Below are positions 53,353 to 62,372 of a DNA stretch of 64,000 nt, piece after piece. The notes beneath the pieces were generated by a model. That model was not told where the DNA came from. It searched no databases and saw only the letters and a list, made by a program, of their open reading frames with translations. Numbering within the stretch: the stretch's first letter is position 1; each line of letters begins with the position of its first letter. The DNA lies in NCBI RefSeq assembly GCF_900091625.1, contig NZ_FMIC01000002.1, positions 2,356,001-2,420,000 on the forward strand. Direction: 5' to 3'. The position numbers were made by a program, and so were the translations under genes. The stretch is from Micromonospora peucetia (GTDB lineage Bacteria; Actinomycetota; Actinomycetes; Mycobacteriales; Micromonosporaceae).

Positions 53353-54504
53353 TCATGGCCGGCTGAGTGCCGTGCCGATCGTCCGCAGCCCGTCGACGTC
53401 GTGCACGTCGGCGGGCTGCGCGGTCACCGGCACCGCCGGCACCGCCGGGAACGCCTCGGTGAACCGGGCCGCCACCTGCTGCTCGCGTACCGCCTGCTGG
53501 GCCAGCGCGGCGTGGGCCCGCAGCACGTCGACGGTGCCCTGGTGCCCACCGAGGCCGGTCAGCCGCTCCGCGGCGGCCAGGCTCTTCGCCGCGTCGAGGC
53601 CGGGCACCGCCGGGCGGTGCACCCGGTTGAGCACCAGGCCCGCCAGCGGCATCTTCTCCTCGCGCAGCCGGCCCGCGAAGTAGGCGGCCTCCCGGACCGC
53701 GTCCGGCTCCGGCGCCGCGACCAGCAGGAACGCCGTCTCCCGGGCCTGGAGGATGCGGTACGTCTGCTCGGCGCGCTGCCGGAAGCCGCCGAACATCGAA
53801 TCCAGCGCGGCGACGAAACCGGACAGATCCGTCAGCAACTGGGCCCCGAGCACCTTCTGCACGATCTTGGAGAACATCCCGAACGAGGCCGTGACCAGGC
53901 TGAACATGCTCCGCCCGCCGGTACGCGCCGGCGCCAGCAGCAGCCGCAGCATCCGCCCGTCGAGGAAACGGGACAGCCGGGCCGGGGCATCCAGGAAGTC
54001 CAGCGCCGAGCGGGACGGTGGGGTGTCCACCACGATCAGGTCCCACTCGCCCCGGGCGTGCAACTGGCCCAGCTTCTCCATCGCCATGTATTCCTGCGTG
54101 CCGGCGAAGGTCGAACTCATGGCCTGGTAGAAGGGGTTGGCGAAGATCTCCGCCGCCTTCGCCGGATCGGTGTGCTGGAGCACCACGTCGTCGAAGGTGC
54201 GCTTCATGTCGAGCATCATGGCGTGCAGCTCGCCGCCGCTGGCCTCGACGTCGATCCCCTTCACCTGGCGGGGGGTGTTGTCCAGCTCGGTCAGCCCGAG
54301 CGACTGGGCCAGCCGGCGGGCCGGGTCGATGGTGAGCACCACCGTGCGTCGGCCGTGCTGTTCGGCGGCCCGCAGCGCGAGCGCGGCGGCCGTGGTCGTC
54401 TTTCCCACCCCGCCCGCCCCGCAGCACACCACGATCCGGACGCCCGGATCGGCGAGGATCTGATCGACGTCCAACTGCGGCGCCGCGTCTTCGGAAGGCA
54501 CCAA
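53353..54504 (-). CDS. GET3/ArsA-like ATPase (Rv3680 type)
   Basis: 383 residues from TTG 54504 (a GTG follows 3 nt later). P-loop CGAGGVGKTTTAA (about 28-40), switch I DPARRLAQSLGL, switch II VVDTPPS and an ANPFY helix are typical of ArsA/GET3 ATPases. Mycobacterial Rv3679/Rv3680 form a heteromeric Get3-like complex with a reported role in glycerol and hydroxyacetone tolerance, and their mechanism remains unclear. The partner gene follows 54 nt upstream. The stop is 6 nt from the convergent whiB stop. Confidence 0.92.
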   Translation of the reverse strand: MVPSEDAAPQLDVDQILADPGVRIVVCCGAGGVGKTTTAAALALRAAEQHGRRTVVLTIDPARRLAQSLGLTELDNTPRQVKGIDVEASGGELHAMMLDMKRTFDDVVLQHTDPAKAAEIFANPFYQAMSSTFAGTQEYMAMEKLGQLHARGEWDLIVVDTPPSRSALDFLDAPARLSRFLDGRMLRLLLAPARTGGRSMFSLVTASFGMFSKIVQKVLGAQLLTDLSGFVAALDSMFGGFRQRAEQTYRILQARETAFLLVAAPEPDAVREAAYFAGRLREEKMPLAGLVLNRVHRPAVPGLDAAKSLAAAERLTGLGGHQGTVDVLRAHAALAQQAVREQQVAARFTEAFPAVPAVPVTAQPADVHDVDGLRTIGTALSRP

Positions 54505-54558
54505 TCGAGCGTATCGGGCCGAGTCGGTCCGCGCGCCCGTGCCGGGTCCAGGTGTGAG

Positions 54559-55536
54559 TCAATCCGCCCGCAGGAGAGTCGCGGCGAGCCGGTCCAGGCC
54601 GGCCCGGTCCACCCCGTCGGGCAGCAGCGGCAGCTCGATCATCGGCAGCCCCAGCTCCACCAGGTCGGTCCGGAGCGAATCTTCCAGCTCGCGGCGGATG
54701 GCCTGGTCGCGTGCCTCGGCGGCCAGCCCGGCGACGGTGTTCCGGTCGGTCGGCAGCCCGGCGGCGCGCAGCCCCCGCTCCAGCTCGGCGGCGGTCACCA
54801 CCCGGCCCGCGGGCACCGGCGGCCGGGCGCTGTTGACGATCACCCGCCCGACGGGGAAGCCGAGCTGGGCCAGTTCGGTGATCGCGTCGACGGTCTCCTG
54901 GACCGGCATCTCCTCGAGCAGGGTGACGACGTGCACGGCGGTGATCGGGGAGCGCAGCAGCGCGGCGACCCCCTCGCTCTGGGTCTTGATCGGGCCGACC
55001 TTGGCCAGCCGGGCCGTCTCGGCGGTGACGTTCAGGAACCGGCCGATCCGCCCGGTGGGCGGCGCGTCCAGCACCACCGCGTCGTACGCGCGCCGCTGCC
55101 CGCTGGTGCGGGTGGTCGCCTCCTTCACCTTGCCGGTGAGCAGGACGTCCCGCAGGCCGGGGGCGATGGTGGTGGCGAAGTCGATCGCCCCGAGCTTGCG
55201 CAGCGCCCGGCCGGCCGCGCCGAGCTTGTAGAACATGTCGAGGTATTCCAGCAGGGCCTCCTCGGCGTCCACCGCCAGGGCCCGCACCTCCCCGCCGCCC
55301 GGCGCGTCGGTCAGGTGCCGCTCCTCGTACGGCAGCGGATCGGTGTCGAAGAGCTGGGCGATGCCCTGTCGCCCCTCGACCTCGACCAGCAGCGTGCGCC
55401 GGCCGCCGGCGGCCAGCGCGAGGGCCAGCGCCGCCGCGACGCTGGTCTTGCCGGTGCCGCCCTTGCCGGTCACGACGTGGAGGCGGGCCGGCCACTCCGT
55501 AGCGGCCGGGTCGGCCGGCGACTCTGCTGCTCGCAC
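54559..55536 (-). CDS. GET3/ArsA-like ATPase (Rv3679 type)
   Basis: 325 residues. P-loop TGKGGTGKTSVAAA (about 23-36), EGRQGIAQLF in place of the usual DPA switch I, and VLDAPPTGRIGRFL as switch II. It is the second chain of the paired ATPase, consistent with Rv3679 (about 340 residues). The two genes lie in the same direction, with this one first. There is no C-terminal membrane-interacting extension like yeast Get3. Confidence 0.92.
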   Translation of the reverse strand: MRAAESPADPAATEWPARLHVVTGKGGTGKTSVAAALALALAAGGRRTLLVEVEGRQGIAQLFDTDPLPYEERHLTDAPGGGEVRALAVDAEEALLEYLDMFYKLGAAGRALRKLGAIDFATTIAPGLRDVLLTGKVKEATTRTSGQRRAYDAVVLDAPPTGRIGRFLNVTAETARLAKVGPIKTQSEGVAALLRSPITAVHVVTLLEEMPVQETVDAITELAQLGFPVGRVIVNSARPPVPAGRVVTAAELERGLRAAGLPTDRNTVAGLAAEARDQAIRRELEDSLRTDLVELGLPMIELPLLPDGVDRAGLDRLAATLLRAD

Positions 55537-55562
55537 CCGTCGAGCCTATCCAGGCCGTGGAG

Positions 55563-56171
55563 TCAGCCGACCTCGCAGACCCACCAACCCGTCTGCTTCA
55601 CCACGGTGAACCGCAGGTCCTGGTCGGCCACCTTCTCGTCGGCGGTGGTCATGGTCACCTTGGTGATGACCGTGGCGCGGTCGGCGGTCTGGTTGTCCAC
55701 CTGTGGGCTGCTCCATCTGAACCGGGGGTTCTGGTGGGCCGCAACGTGCTTCTCGACCTCGGCCACCTTGGCGGCGACCTTCTTCTCGTCGCGGGACGAG
55801 GAGCAGACCAGCCCGGCCGCCCGGTCCGCGTCGCGGTCCTGGTAGACGGCCTTGAGGAACTCGTCCACCGCGACCGCCGGCTCCTTGGCGCCCTCGCCAC
55901 TCTCGGCGTCGCGCAGCGTCAGGAACGCGACGACGCCGCCGACGGCGCAGAGCAGCAGGATCACGGCCAGGGCGATGGAGGCGATGAGCACGCCGCGCTT
56001 CTTCCTGGGTGCGGCGGGCGGCTGGTACGCCGGGTCCCCGGCCGGGGGCGGCGGGCTCGACGGGTCCGGGGCGGCCGTCGGCGCGGGCGGGGCGGCGGCG
56101 TCGGGAACCGTGGGGGTGTCCGGCTGCTCGGCCGGCGATCCGACGGGACCACCACTGGGCGGTTGGGTCAT
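55563..56171 (-). CDS. Single-pass membrane protein of unknown function (202 aa)
   Basis: 202 residues from ATG 56171. A Pro/Ala/Asp-rich cytosolic part of about 55 residues precedes one membrane helix (GVLIASIALAVILLLCAVGGVVAFL) and an extracytoplasmic domain with a VDEFLKAVYQDRDADRAAGLVC pattern and a final Cys, which together resemble the DUF4878 / lumazine-like snoaL-type small domains in actinobacterial membrane proteins. It is separated from the ATPase gene by 26 bp and could be in the same transcription unit. Confidence 0.72.
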   Translation of the reverse strand: MTQPPSGGPVGSPAEQPDTPTVPDAAAPPAPTAAPDPSSPPPPAGDPAYQPPAAPRKKRGVLIASIALAVILLLCAVGGVVAFLTLRDAESGEGAKEPAVAVDEFLKAVYQDRDADRAAGLVCSSSRDEKKVAAKVAEVEKHVAAHQNPRFRWSSPQVDNQTADRATVITKVTMTTADEKVADQDLRFTVVKQTGWWVCEVG

Positions 56172-56483
56172 CTCATTCCCCCGGGGTTGCGACGTCGTCG
56201 CCTGCCCCGGCGACGCGCGTGATCGAGCTGGCGGCGAGCCGGCGAGCGCCCGTCCGACCGGAAGGGTAGCGGTCGGTTCCCCGCTCCGGGGGGGCGGCGA
56301 GTGCCGTCGGGTTCCTTACCAAGACTGTGTCGCATATGTGACTTCACGTGATCGAACGTGCGCGTCCTGTTTGCGGGTCTGTCGCCACGGACCTACGTTC
56401 TCAGCGGTGTGGGGGACGGGGCGGACGGACGGTCCGGGCCCGTGAGCGTTGACGTGACCAGGCACGACGTCCGGAGGCAAGGC
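56172..56483. other. Divergent promoter region
   Basis: 312 bp without a clear gene. The stretch around 56325-56355 is AT-richer and contains GTGACTTCAC and CACGTGATCG, possible regulatory palindromes. The downstream gene start is at 56484 (GGAGG 7 nt before it). Confidence 0.55.
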
Positions 56484-56969
56484 ATGCGCGACGTGGACAA
56501 CATCCATCGAGCCCAGTTCCCGGCGGGGGACCGGGCGCGGCGGCCCGGGTCCGGCTTCTCGGGCGAACCCGAGGGTAGCGCCGGCCTGCCCGTCAACGAA
56601 CGGTCGTACCGGCGGCTCGCCGAGCCCGTCGAGGCGGTGCGCCCGGCCGGCCGGCCGGGCCCGGGCGGCCGGGACGAGGAGGAGCCCGGGTACGTCATCC
56701 ACCTGCCGATCCGGGTCGCCGACCTGAGGGCGGCCACCGCGCTGGCCGGCACCGTCGCCACCTCGCTGAGCTTCCTGACCGAACTGGACGCCGGCGAGAC
56801 CACCGTGTCCAGCACGGACGACCAGAACAACCGGCACCGGGTCTTCTGCGACCTGCTGCTGGCGGACCGCTCCCGCTGCCCCCAGCCGTACGAGCACGGT
56901 GGGCCCTGCGGGGAGGTGCCGATGCCTCCGGAGCAGCGTCCCGCGTCCCGCCCGTCCGCCGGACCGTAG
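56484..56969 (+). CDS. Cytosolic protein of unknown function (161 aa)
   Basis: 161 residues from ATG 56484 with GGAGG upstream. A charged, Arg/Pro/Gly-rich N-terminus (about 70 residues) precedes a compact domain, GYVIHLPIRVADLRAATALAGTV and LSFLTELDAGETTVSSTDDQ with CDLLLADRSRC near the end. It lies 47 nt before the DUF4177 gene, in the position occupied by a short gene in other actinobacteria. The family is not recognised. Confidence 0.68.
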   Translation: MRDVDNIHRAQFPAGDRARRPGSGFSGEPEGSAGLPVNERSYRRLAEPVEAVRPAGRPGPGGRDEEEPGYVIHLPIRVADLRAATALAGTVATSLSFLTELDAGETTVSSTDDQNNRHRVFCDLLLADRSRCPQPYEHGGPCGEVPMPPEQRPASRPSAGP

Positions 56970-57015
56970 GCTGTGCGTCGAGAAGTCGAACTCCATCCGA
57001 GGGAGCCCTCCACCA

Positions 57016-57171
57016 ATGCAGAAGTGGGAATATTCCACGGTCCCGCTGCTGGTCCACGCGACCAAGCAGATCCTCGACAACTGGGGTGAGGACGGGTGGG
57101 AACTCGTCTCCGTGGTTCCCGGTCCCAACCCGGAGCAGCTCGTCGCCTACCTGAAGCGGCCGAAGGCATGA
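57016..57171 (+). CDS. DUF4177 protein
   Basis: 51 residues from ATG 57016. MQKWEYSTVPLLVHATKQIL, then DNWGEDGWELVSVVPG, is the DUF4177 signature (small W-rich protein of unknown function). In M. tuberculosis the corresponding gene (Rv3678A) sits in the same place, between RidA and the GET3-like ATPases. It lies in the same direction as ridA. Confidence 0.92.
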   Translation: MQKWEYSTVPLLVHATKQILDNWGEDGWELVSVVPGPNPEQLVAYLKRPKA

Positions 57172-57247
57172 GCGAGCGGAGCGAGCGAGTCATTCTGTTC
57201 AGGGCGTCGGTGTCTCCTGACACCGCCGAGCGCAGCGAGGTGGCGGC

Positions 57248-57709
57248 ATGAGTAACGGTCCGCACGCGAAGCTCGCCGAGCTCGGGCACACGCTGCCCGA
57301 GGTCGTCCCGCCGGTGGCCAGCTACGTGCCGGCCGTCCAGTCCGGGCAACTCGTCTACGTCTCCGGGCAGTTGCCGAGTGTCGAGGGCAAGCTGCTCGCC
57401 ACCGGCAAGGTCGGCGCCGGCGTCTCCGCCGAACAGGCCAAGGACCTGGCCCAGCGGTGCGCCCTCAACGCGCTGGCCGCGATCGACTCGCTGGTCGGCC
57501 TGGAGAACGTCGTCAAGATCGTCAAGGTGGGCGGCTTCGTCGCCGCCGCCCCCGGCTTCACCGCCGTGCCCGGCGTGATCAACGGCGCCTCCGACCTGTT
57601 CACCGCGGTCTTCGGTGAGGCCGGCCGGCACGCCCGCAGTGCCGTGGGCGTAGCCGAACTCCCCCTCGACGCCCCCGTAGAGGTAGAGGTCATAGTCGAG
57701 GTCTCCTGA
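57248..57709 (+). CDS. RidA/YjgF-family protein
   Basis: 153 residues from ATG 57248. VASYVPAVQSGQLVYVSGQL, then LPSVEGKLLATGKVGAGVSA, with AFAQRCALNALAAIDSL-like helix and SAVGVAELPLDAPVEVEVI at the end, marks the RidA/YjgF/UK114 family. Typical RidA proteins hydrolyse reactive enamines/imines from PLP enzymes. The canonical catalytic Arg is at the SAVGVAELP position in many members as R-x-x-x-x-x-L-P, and here the R is R in HARSAVGVAELP. It corresponds to Rv3678c. Confidence 0.9.
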   Translation: MSNGPHAKLAELGHTLPEVVPPVASYVPAVQSGQLVYVSGQLPSVEGKLLATGKVGAGVSAEQAKDLAQRCALNALAAIDSLVGLENVVKIVKVGGFVAAAPGFTAVPGVINGASDLFTAVFGEAGRHARSAVGVAELPLDAPVEVEVIVEVS

Positions 57710-57722
57710 CCCACGCCGCCTC

Positions 57723-57802
57723 CCCCGCGATCTTGCACTTTATGCCCCGGCAAAAGCCGTGAAGTGGGACGTATCAAGGGCTGAAACTGCAAGATCGCGG
57801 GG
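57723..57802. repeat. Dispersed palindromic element, copy C
   Basis: CCCCGCGATCTTGCA (57723-57737) is the exact complement of TGCAAGATCGCGGGG (57788-57802). The 3' block CTGAAACTGCAAGATCGC is shared with copy B. It begins 13 nt beyond the ridA stop and ends 30 nt before the next start, so it could act as a transcription terminator. It has no repeat wings. Confidence 0.9.
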
Positions 57803-57832
57803 AGTGGCCGGCGGGGCCGTACGATCGCAGCC

Positions 57833-58660
57833 ATGACCGGGCACTTCACCGCGCCGGCGGCGGCGCTTGCCGGCGAGTTGCCGGGTTGGGTTGCGTTGCT
57901 GCTTGCTCCTAATCCGGGGCCTATGACGCTTGATGGGACCAACACCTGGGTTCTGCGTGCTCCGGGGCAGGAGCACGCCGTTGTCGTGGATCCGGGGCCG
58001 GCCGACGAGGGGCACCTGGCGGCGATCGTCGCGCGGGGGCCGATCGGGCTGGTGCTGATCACCCACGGCCACCCCGACCACACCGACGGCTCGCGCCGCC
58101 TGCACGACCTGCTCGACGGGGTGCCCGTACGCGCCGCCGACCCGGCACACACCCTCGCCGGGCAGCCGCTGGCCACGCCCGGCGAGGAACTGGGCGGTCA
58201 CGGCCTGAGCGTCCGGCTCGTGCCGACCCCCGGGCACACCGGCGACTCGGTCTGCTTCCTGGTCGAGCACGGCGACGAGCGGGTCATCCTCACCGGCGAC
58301 ACCATCCTGGGCCGGGGGACCACCGTGGTCGCCCACCCGGACGGGGACCTCGGGGACTATCTGGCCAGCCTGGAGCTGCTCTCCGCGTACCGGGGGATCC
58401 CGGCGCTGCCGGGGCACGGCCCGGCGCTGGCCGACTGCGCCGCCGCCGCCGACTTCTACCTGGCCCACCGCCGCGCCCGGCTCGACCAGGTCCGGGCGGC
58501 GGTCGCCGAGGGCGCCAGCACCGCCGCGGAGGTGGTCGCGACGGTCTACGTGGACGTCGACCGGTCGCTGTGGTGGGCCGCCGAGTGGTCCGTCCGGGCC
58601 CAGTTGGAGTACCTGGGCCGGGAATCCGGCGGAGGTACCGCGAGGTTGGAGCAAGCGTGA
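57833..58660 (+). CDS. MBL-fold metallo-hydrolase
   Basis: 275 residues from ATG 57833. It has the metallo-beta-lactamase motif THGHPDHTDG (HxHxDH, about 80-88), a downstream HTGDS and GDTILGRGTT, and a final GHG. It belongs to the lactonase/endoribonuclease-like MBL branch (LACTB2-type in style). It corresponds to Rv3677c. The stop overlaps the next start (GTGA), so the cyclase gene is translationally coupled. Confidence 0.92.
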   Translation: MTGHFTAPAAALAGELPGWVALLLAPNPGPMTLDGTNTWVLRAPGQEHAVVVDPGPADEGHLAAIVARGPIGLVLITHGHPDHTDGSRRLHDLLDGVPVRAADPAHTLAGQPLATPGEELGGHGLSVRLVPTPGHTGDSVCFLVEHGDERVILTGDTILGRGTTVVAHPDGDLGDYLASLELLSAYRGIPALPGHGPALADCAAAADFYLAHRRARLDQVRAAVAEGASTAAEVVATVYVDVDRSLWWAAEWSVRAQLEYLGRESGGGTARLEQA

Positions 58661-61600
58661 CCTGCCCGGTGTGTGGAACCGTCGCCGTGCCCGGCGCGCG
58701 GTTCTGCCACAACTGCGGCGCCGCGCTGCCGGCCGCCGCGACGCTGCCCGCGGCCGAGCGCCGGGTGGTGACGGTGCTCTTCGGCGACCTGTCCGACTTC
58801 ACCTCCTGGTCGGAGGACCTCGACCCGGAACGCGTCGGCGCGGTCACCGACCGGGTGCTCGCCGCCCTGGCCGGCGCGGTGAAGACGTTCGGCGGTCACG
58901 TCGACAAGCTCACCGGCGACGGGATCATGGCGGTCTTCGGCGCGCCCGTGGCGCACGAGGACGACGCCGAGCGGGCCGTCCGCGCGGCGCTGTCGATGCA
59001 GCGTGCGGTCCGCCGGGTACTCGACGACGAACGGGGCGGCGGCGCGCCGCTCGGCCTGCGGGTCGGGCTGAACACCGGCGACGTGATCGCCGGCATCCAG
59101 GCCGCGATCGAGTACACGGTCATCGGCGACACCGTGAACACCGCCGCCCGGCTGGCCGACGCCGCCGCCGTGGGAGCGATCTACGCGGGGTCGCGGACCT
59201 CCGCCGCCACCCGGCACGTCGCCTCCTGGCGGGCGCTGCGTCCGCTGCGGCTCAAGGGCAAGCGCGAGCCGGTCGAGGCGTACGAGCTGCTCGGTCTCCT
59301 GGACGCCCCGGGCACCCGGTCCGGCCTCGGCGACGAGGCCCCCTTCGTGGGCCGGGAGACCGAGATCGGTCGGGTCGCCGGCCGGCTGGCCGAGGTGATC
59401 GACCGCGCCGAGCCCCGGGTGCTGCTGATGACCGCCGAGGCCGGGATCGGCAAGTCCCGCTTCGCGGCCGAGGTGGAACGCCTCGCCGCCGGCTACGACG
59501 TCGGCGCCGGCCGGTACGCCGCGCACACCGGCGCCCGGGTGCTCTCGGTGCGCTGTGCCGCGTTCGGCGAGCGGCGCCGGCTCGCACCCCTGGCCGACCT
59601 GGTCCGGGCGGCGGTCGGCCTGCCCAGCGACGCCGCCACCGCGCTGACCCGCCCGGCCGTCGAGGAGCGCCTGCGCCGGCTCGGCCAGCGACTCAGCCGC
59701 TCCGGCGCTCCGGCGCCGGTCGCCACCGACCAGTTGCTGGCCCTGCTCGGGTACGCCGAGCTGCCCGGCGGCGGCCCGGCCGAGCAGGGCGAGTGGGGCA
59801 CCGCCCAGCCGGCCGACGCCGACGCGGTGCCGAACGCGGTCGCGGACCTGCTCACGGCGCTCGCCGGGGAGGCGCCCCTGGTGGTCGTCGTCGACGACCT
59901 GCACGACGCCACTCCCGAGACCACCCAGGCGCTCGGGGTCACCCTGTCCCGGCTCGCCGGCCCGGTGCTGGTGCTGCTGCTCGGCCGGCCCGAGCTGGTG
60001 CGTACCGCCGGGGCGCTGACCCGGGTCGCGGACGCCGAGGTGCACGGGCTGCCGCCGCTGCGTGGCGCCGACGCGGCCCGGCTGCTCACCACCTACCTCA
60101 ACGGCGGCAGGCTGCCGCAGGCCGACGCCGACCGGCTGCTCGCCACCGCCCAGGGAAACCCGTTCTACCTGGCCGAGCTGGTCACCCTGCTGATGGAGCG
60201 GGGTGCGCTGACCGCCGTCGCCGAACGGAACTCCCCGACCTCGGGGAGTTGGCGACTGGTGCCCGGCTCGCTCGGCAGCCGCCTGCTCTCCCGCGACCTG
60301 GCCGCGGTGCTCGCCGCGCGCATCGACGCGCTGCCGGCCGAGGCCCGCTCCGTGCTGCGGGACGCGGCGGTCGTCGGCGACACGGTGCCGGACGGGGCGC
60401 TGGAGGCGCTGCGCGAGCAGCGGGCCGGCCGTGACGGCCGACCGGCGGCGGTGGTCGCCGTCGAGCTGGAGCGGGCCGTCGAGGAGCTGCTGCAACGCCG
60501 GATGCTGCACCGCACCCGCACCGGGTACGCCTTCGCGACCCCGCTGATGCGGGAGGCCGCGTACGCCGGGGTGAGCAAGGCCGAGCTGGCCGAGCGGCAC
60601 GCGGCGCTGGCCCGGTGGGCCGCGCCCGACCCGCTGTCGGGGGCGGGCACACCGGGCGGCTTCGCCGAGGCGGCCCGGGACGTCTTCGTGGCCCAGCACG
60701 TGGAGCGGGCCGCCGCGCTGGCCGACGCGGTCGGGCTGCGGCCGGACGCGCCCGCGCGGGCCGTCGTCCCGCTGGGCGTCGTCGCGCTCGGCGGGGCCGC
60801 CCGCCGGTCGCTACAGGCGGGCGAGCCCGCGTTGGCCGTGGAGTACGCCGAACGCGCCGCCGAACTGGCCCGCGACGGCGTGCCGGCGGCCGACCGCGTG
60901 GTGCACGCCCGGGCGCTGCTCCAGATCGGCCGCTCCGCCGACGCCCTCGCCTCCGCCGAGAAGATCGCCGCCAACGCCGGCGACGAGTCCGCCGTCCGGA
61001 CCAGCGCGCTGCTGCTCGCCGGGCAGGCCCACCAGACCATGGGCGACCAGGTGCGTGCGACGGACAACTGGCAGGAGGCGTTGCAGGTGGCCACGGCCGG
61101 GGGACTGCCGACGATGCGTGCCTCGGCGATGCGCCGCCTCGGGATGGCCGACTTCATCGCCGGGCGGTTGGGGCAGGCCAGCAGCCGGCTCGCCGCGTCG
61201 TACCAGGTGAGCCTCCAGGCGCAGGACCGCCGGGGGCAGGCCTGGTCGTTGCAGAACCTGGCCTGGGTGACCACCACCCGGGGCGACTTCGCCGGCACCG
61301 ATGCCGTGCTCGGCCGGGCCGCCCGGCTCTTCGCCGAGCTGAAGGACCCGTACGGGCGGGCCTGGCTGCGTGGCACCACCGCCTTCGCCCGGCTGCTGGC
61401 CGGCCGGCTGCGGGAGGCGTGCCGGCTGGCGCAGGTGTTCCTGCCGTTCGGCGAGCGGGTCGGCGAGGCATGGGCGGTGGGCACGCTGCGCGCGGTCGAG
61501 GCGTTCGCCACCGCCGAGCTGGGCGAGCTGGCCGAGGCGGACCGGGGGGCCCGCCGCGCGTACCGGGAGTTCGCCGCCGCCTCCGACGACTGGGGGCGCG

Positions 61601-62241
61601 GGTTCGCGCTGGTCGTCCGGGGGGTCGTGGCACGCGGGCTGGGCGAGCCGGGGCACGCCGCCGACCTGCTCACCGACGCGCTGTCGTACGCGGAGCGGAC
61701 GTCACACCCGTTGCTCACCGGGATGGCCGGCACACTGCGCGGATTCGTGGCGCTGGACCTGGGCGACTACGACACGGCCGAGCGGGCCGCCCGGTCGGTG
61801 CTGACCGCAGTGGAGCCGCACAACCCGCAGGCGCCCGCCCAGGTGGGACCTCGGGTGCTGCTGGCCACCGCCCGGCTGGCGGCCGGCGACTCCGCGACCG
61901 CCGTCGGGCTGCTCGCCCCGGTGGCCACCGCCGCCGCCAACGTGCCCTCGCTGCTCTTCTCCCGCCGCCAGACCATGGCCCGGTACGCTTCCGCGCTGCT
62001 CGCCCACGGCCAGTGCGAGCAGGCGCTGGACTGGGCCCGGCGGGCCGTCACCGCCCCGGCGGAGGACGTGCGCAGCCAGGTGATCGCCGCGAGCGTGCTC
62101 GCCGAGGCGCTCGCGGCCTGCGGCCGGTCGGAGGAGGCGCTGGCCAGTGCCGAGGAGGCGGTCCGCCTGGCGTACGCGACCGAGCAGCGCAGCGAGCGTG
62201 CCGCCGCCGACGCGCTGCGCGCCCGCCTCGCCACCCCCTAG
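58657..62241 (+). CDS. Zinc-ribbon / class III cyclase / AAA-type ATPase / TPR signalling protein
   Basis: 1194 residues from GTG 58657. Residues 2-24 form a zinc ribbon (CPVCG...FCHNCG). Residues about 35-215 are a class III nucleotide cyclase: FGDLSDFT supplies the first metal Asp, KLTGDG the second Asp and substrate-specifying Lys, GDTVNTAARLADAA the catalytic Asn/Arg and the adenine-specifying Asp, so it should be able to make cAMP. Then come an ATPase with Walker A EAGIGKSRF (about 260) and LVVVVDDLHDA, and a C-terminal run of tetratricopeptide-like helices (about 720-1190) as in MalT/AfsR-like STAND proteins. It is coupled to the MBL gene, in the place where M. tuberculosis has crp. Confidence 0.9.
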   Translation: MTCPVCGTVAVPGARFCHNCGAALPAAATLPAAERRVVTVLFGDLSDFTSWSEDLDPERVGAVTDRVLAALAGAVKTFGGHVDKLTGDGIMAVFGAPVAHEDDAERAVRAALSMQRAVRRVLDDERGGGAPLGLRVGLNTGDVIAGIQAAIEYTVIGDTVNTAARLADAAAVGAIYAGSRTSAATRHVASWRALRPLRLKGKREPVEAYELLGLLDAPGTRSGLGDEAPFVGRETEIGRVAGRLAEVIDRAEPRVLLMTAEAGIGKSRFAAEVERLAAGYDVGAGRYAAHTGARVLSVRCAAFGERRRLAPLADLVRAAVGLPSDAATALTRPAVEERLRRLGQRLSRSGAPAPVATDQLLALLGYAELPGGGPAEQGEWGTAQPADADAVPNAVADLLTALAGEAPLVVVVDDLHDATPETTQALGVTLSRLAGPVLVLLLGRPELVRTAGALTRVADAEVHGLPPLRGADAARLLTTYLNGGRLPQADADRLLATAQGNPFYLAELVTLLMERGALTAVAERNSPTSGSWRLVPGSLGSRLLSRDLAAVLAARIDALPAEARSVLRDAAVVGDTVPDGALEALREQRAGRDGRPAAVVAVELERAVEELLQRRMLHRTRTGYAFATPLMREAAYAGVSKAELAERHAALARWAAPDPLSGAGTPGGFAEAARDVFVAQHVERAAALADAVGLRPDAPARAVVPLGVVALGGAARRSLQAGEPALAVEYAERAAELARDGVPAADRVVHARALLQIGRSADALASAEKIAANAGDESAVRTSALLLAGQAHQTMGDQVRATDNWQEALQVATAGGLPTMRASAMRRLGMADFIAGRLGQASSRLAASYQVSLQAQDRRGQAWSLQNLAWVTTTRGDFAGTDAVLGRAARLFAELKDPYGRAWLRGTTAFARLLAGRLREACRLAQVFLPFGERVGEAWAVGTLRAVEAFATAELGELAEADRGARRAYREFAAASDDWGRGFALVVRGVVARGLGEPGHAADLLTDALSYAERTSHPLLTGMAGTLRGFVALDLGDYDTAERAARSVLTAVEPHNPQAPAQVGPRVLLATARLAAGDSATAVGLLAPVATAAANVPSLLFSRRQTMARYASALLAHGQCEQALDWARRAVTAPAEDVRSQVIAASVLAEALAACGRSEEALASAEEAVRLAYATEQRSERAAADALRARLATP

Positions 62242-62372
62242 TCCCGCCGCGAATCCGGGCACGGGGAAGGTCTGCCGATTCCGGGGATGCGGTGTGTCGG
62301 GGGTGGCCGATAGCGTGTCAGGTCCGAGGGGCGGTCGGTCGTGCGACCGCGTCGGATGTGGGGAGGGCCGTG

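Noticed and set aside
53401..55845. 814-codon plus-strand frame across the GET3-like genes
   Set aside because: Antisense shadow of two well-supported ATPase genes, with repetitive Arg/Gly/His composition.
57172..57245. GAGCGAGCGGAGCGAGCGAG stretch as a mobile repeat
   Set aside because: It is a short low-complexity spacer with no terminal repeats and no second clear copy in the window.
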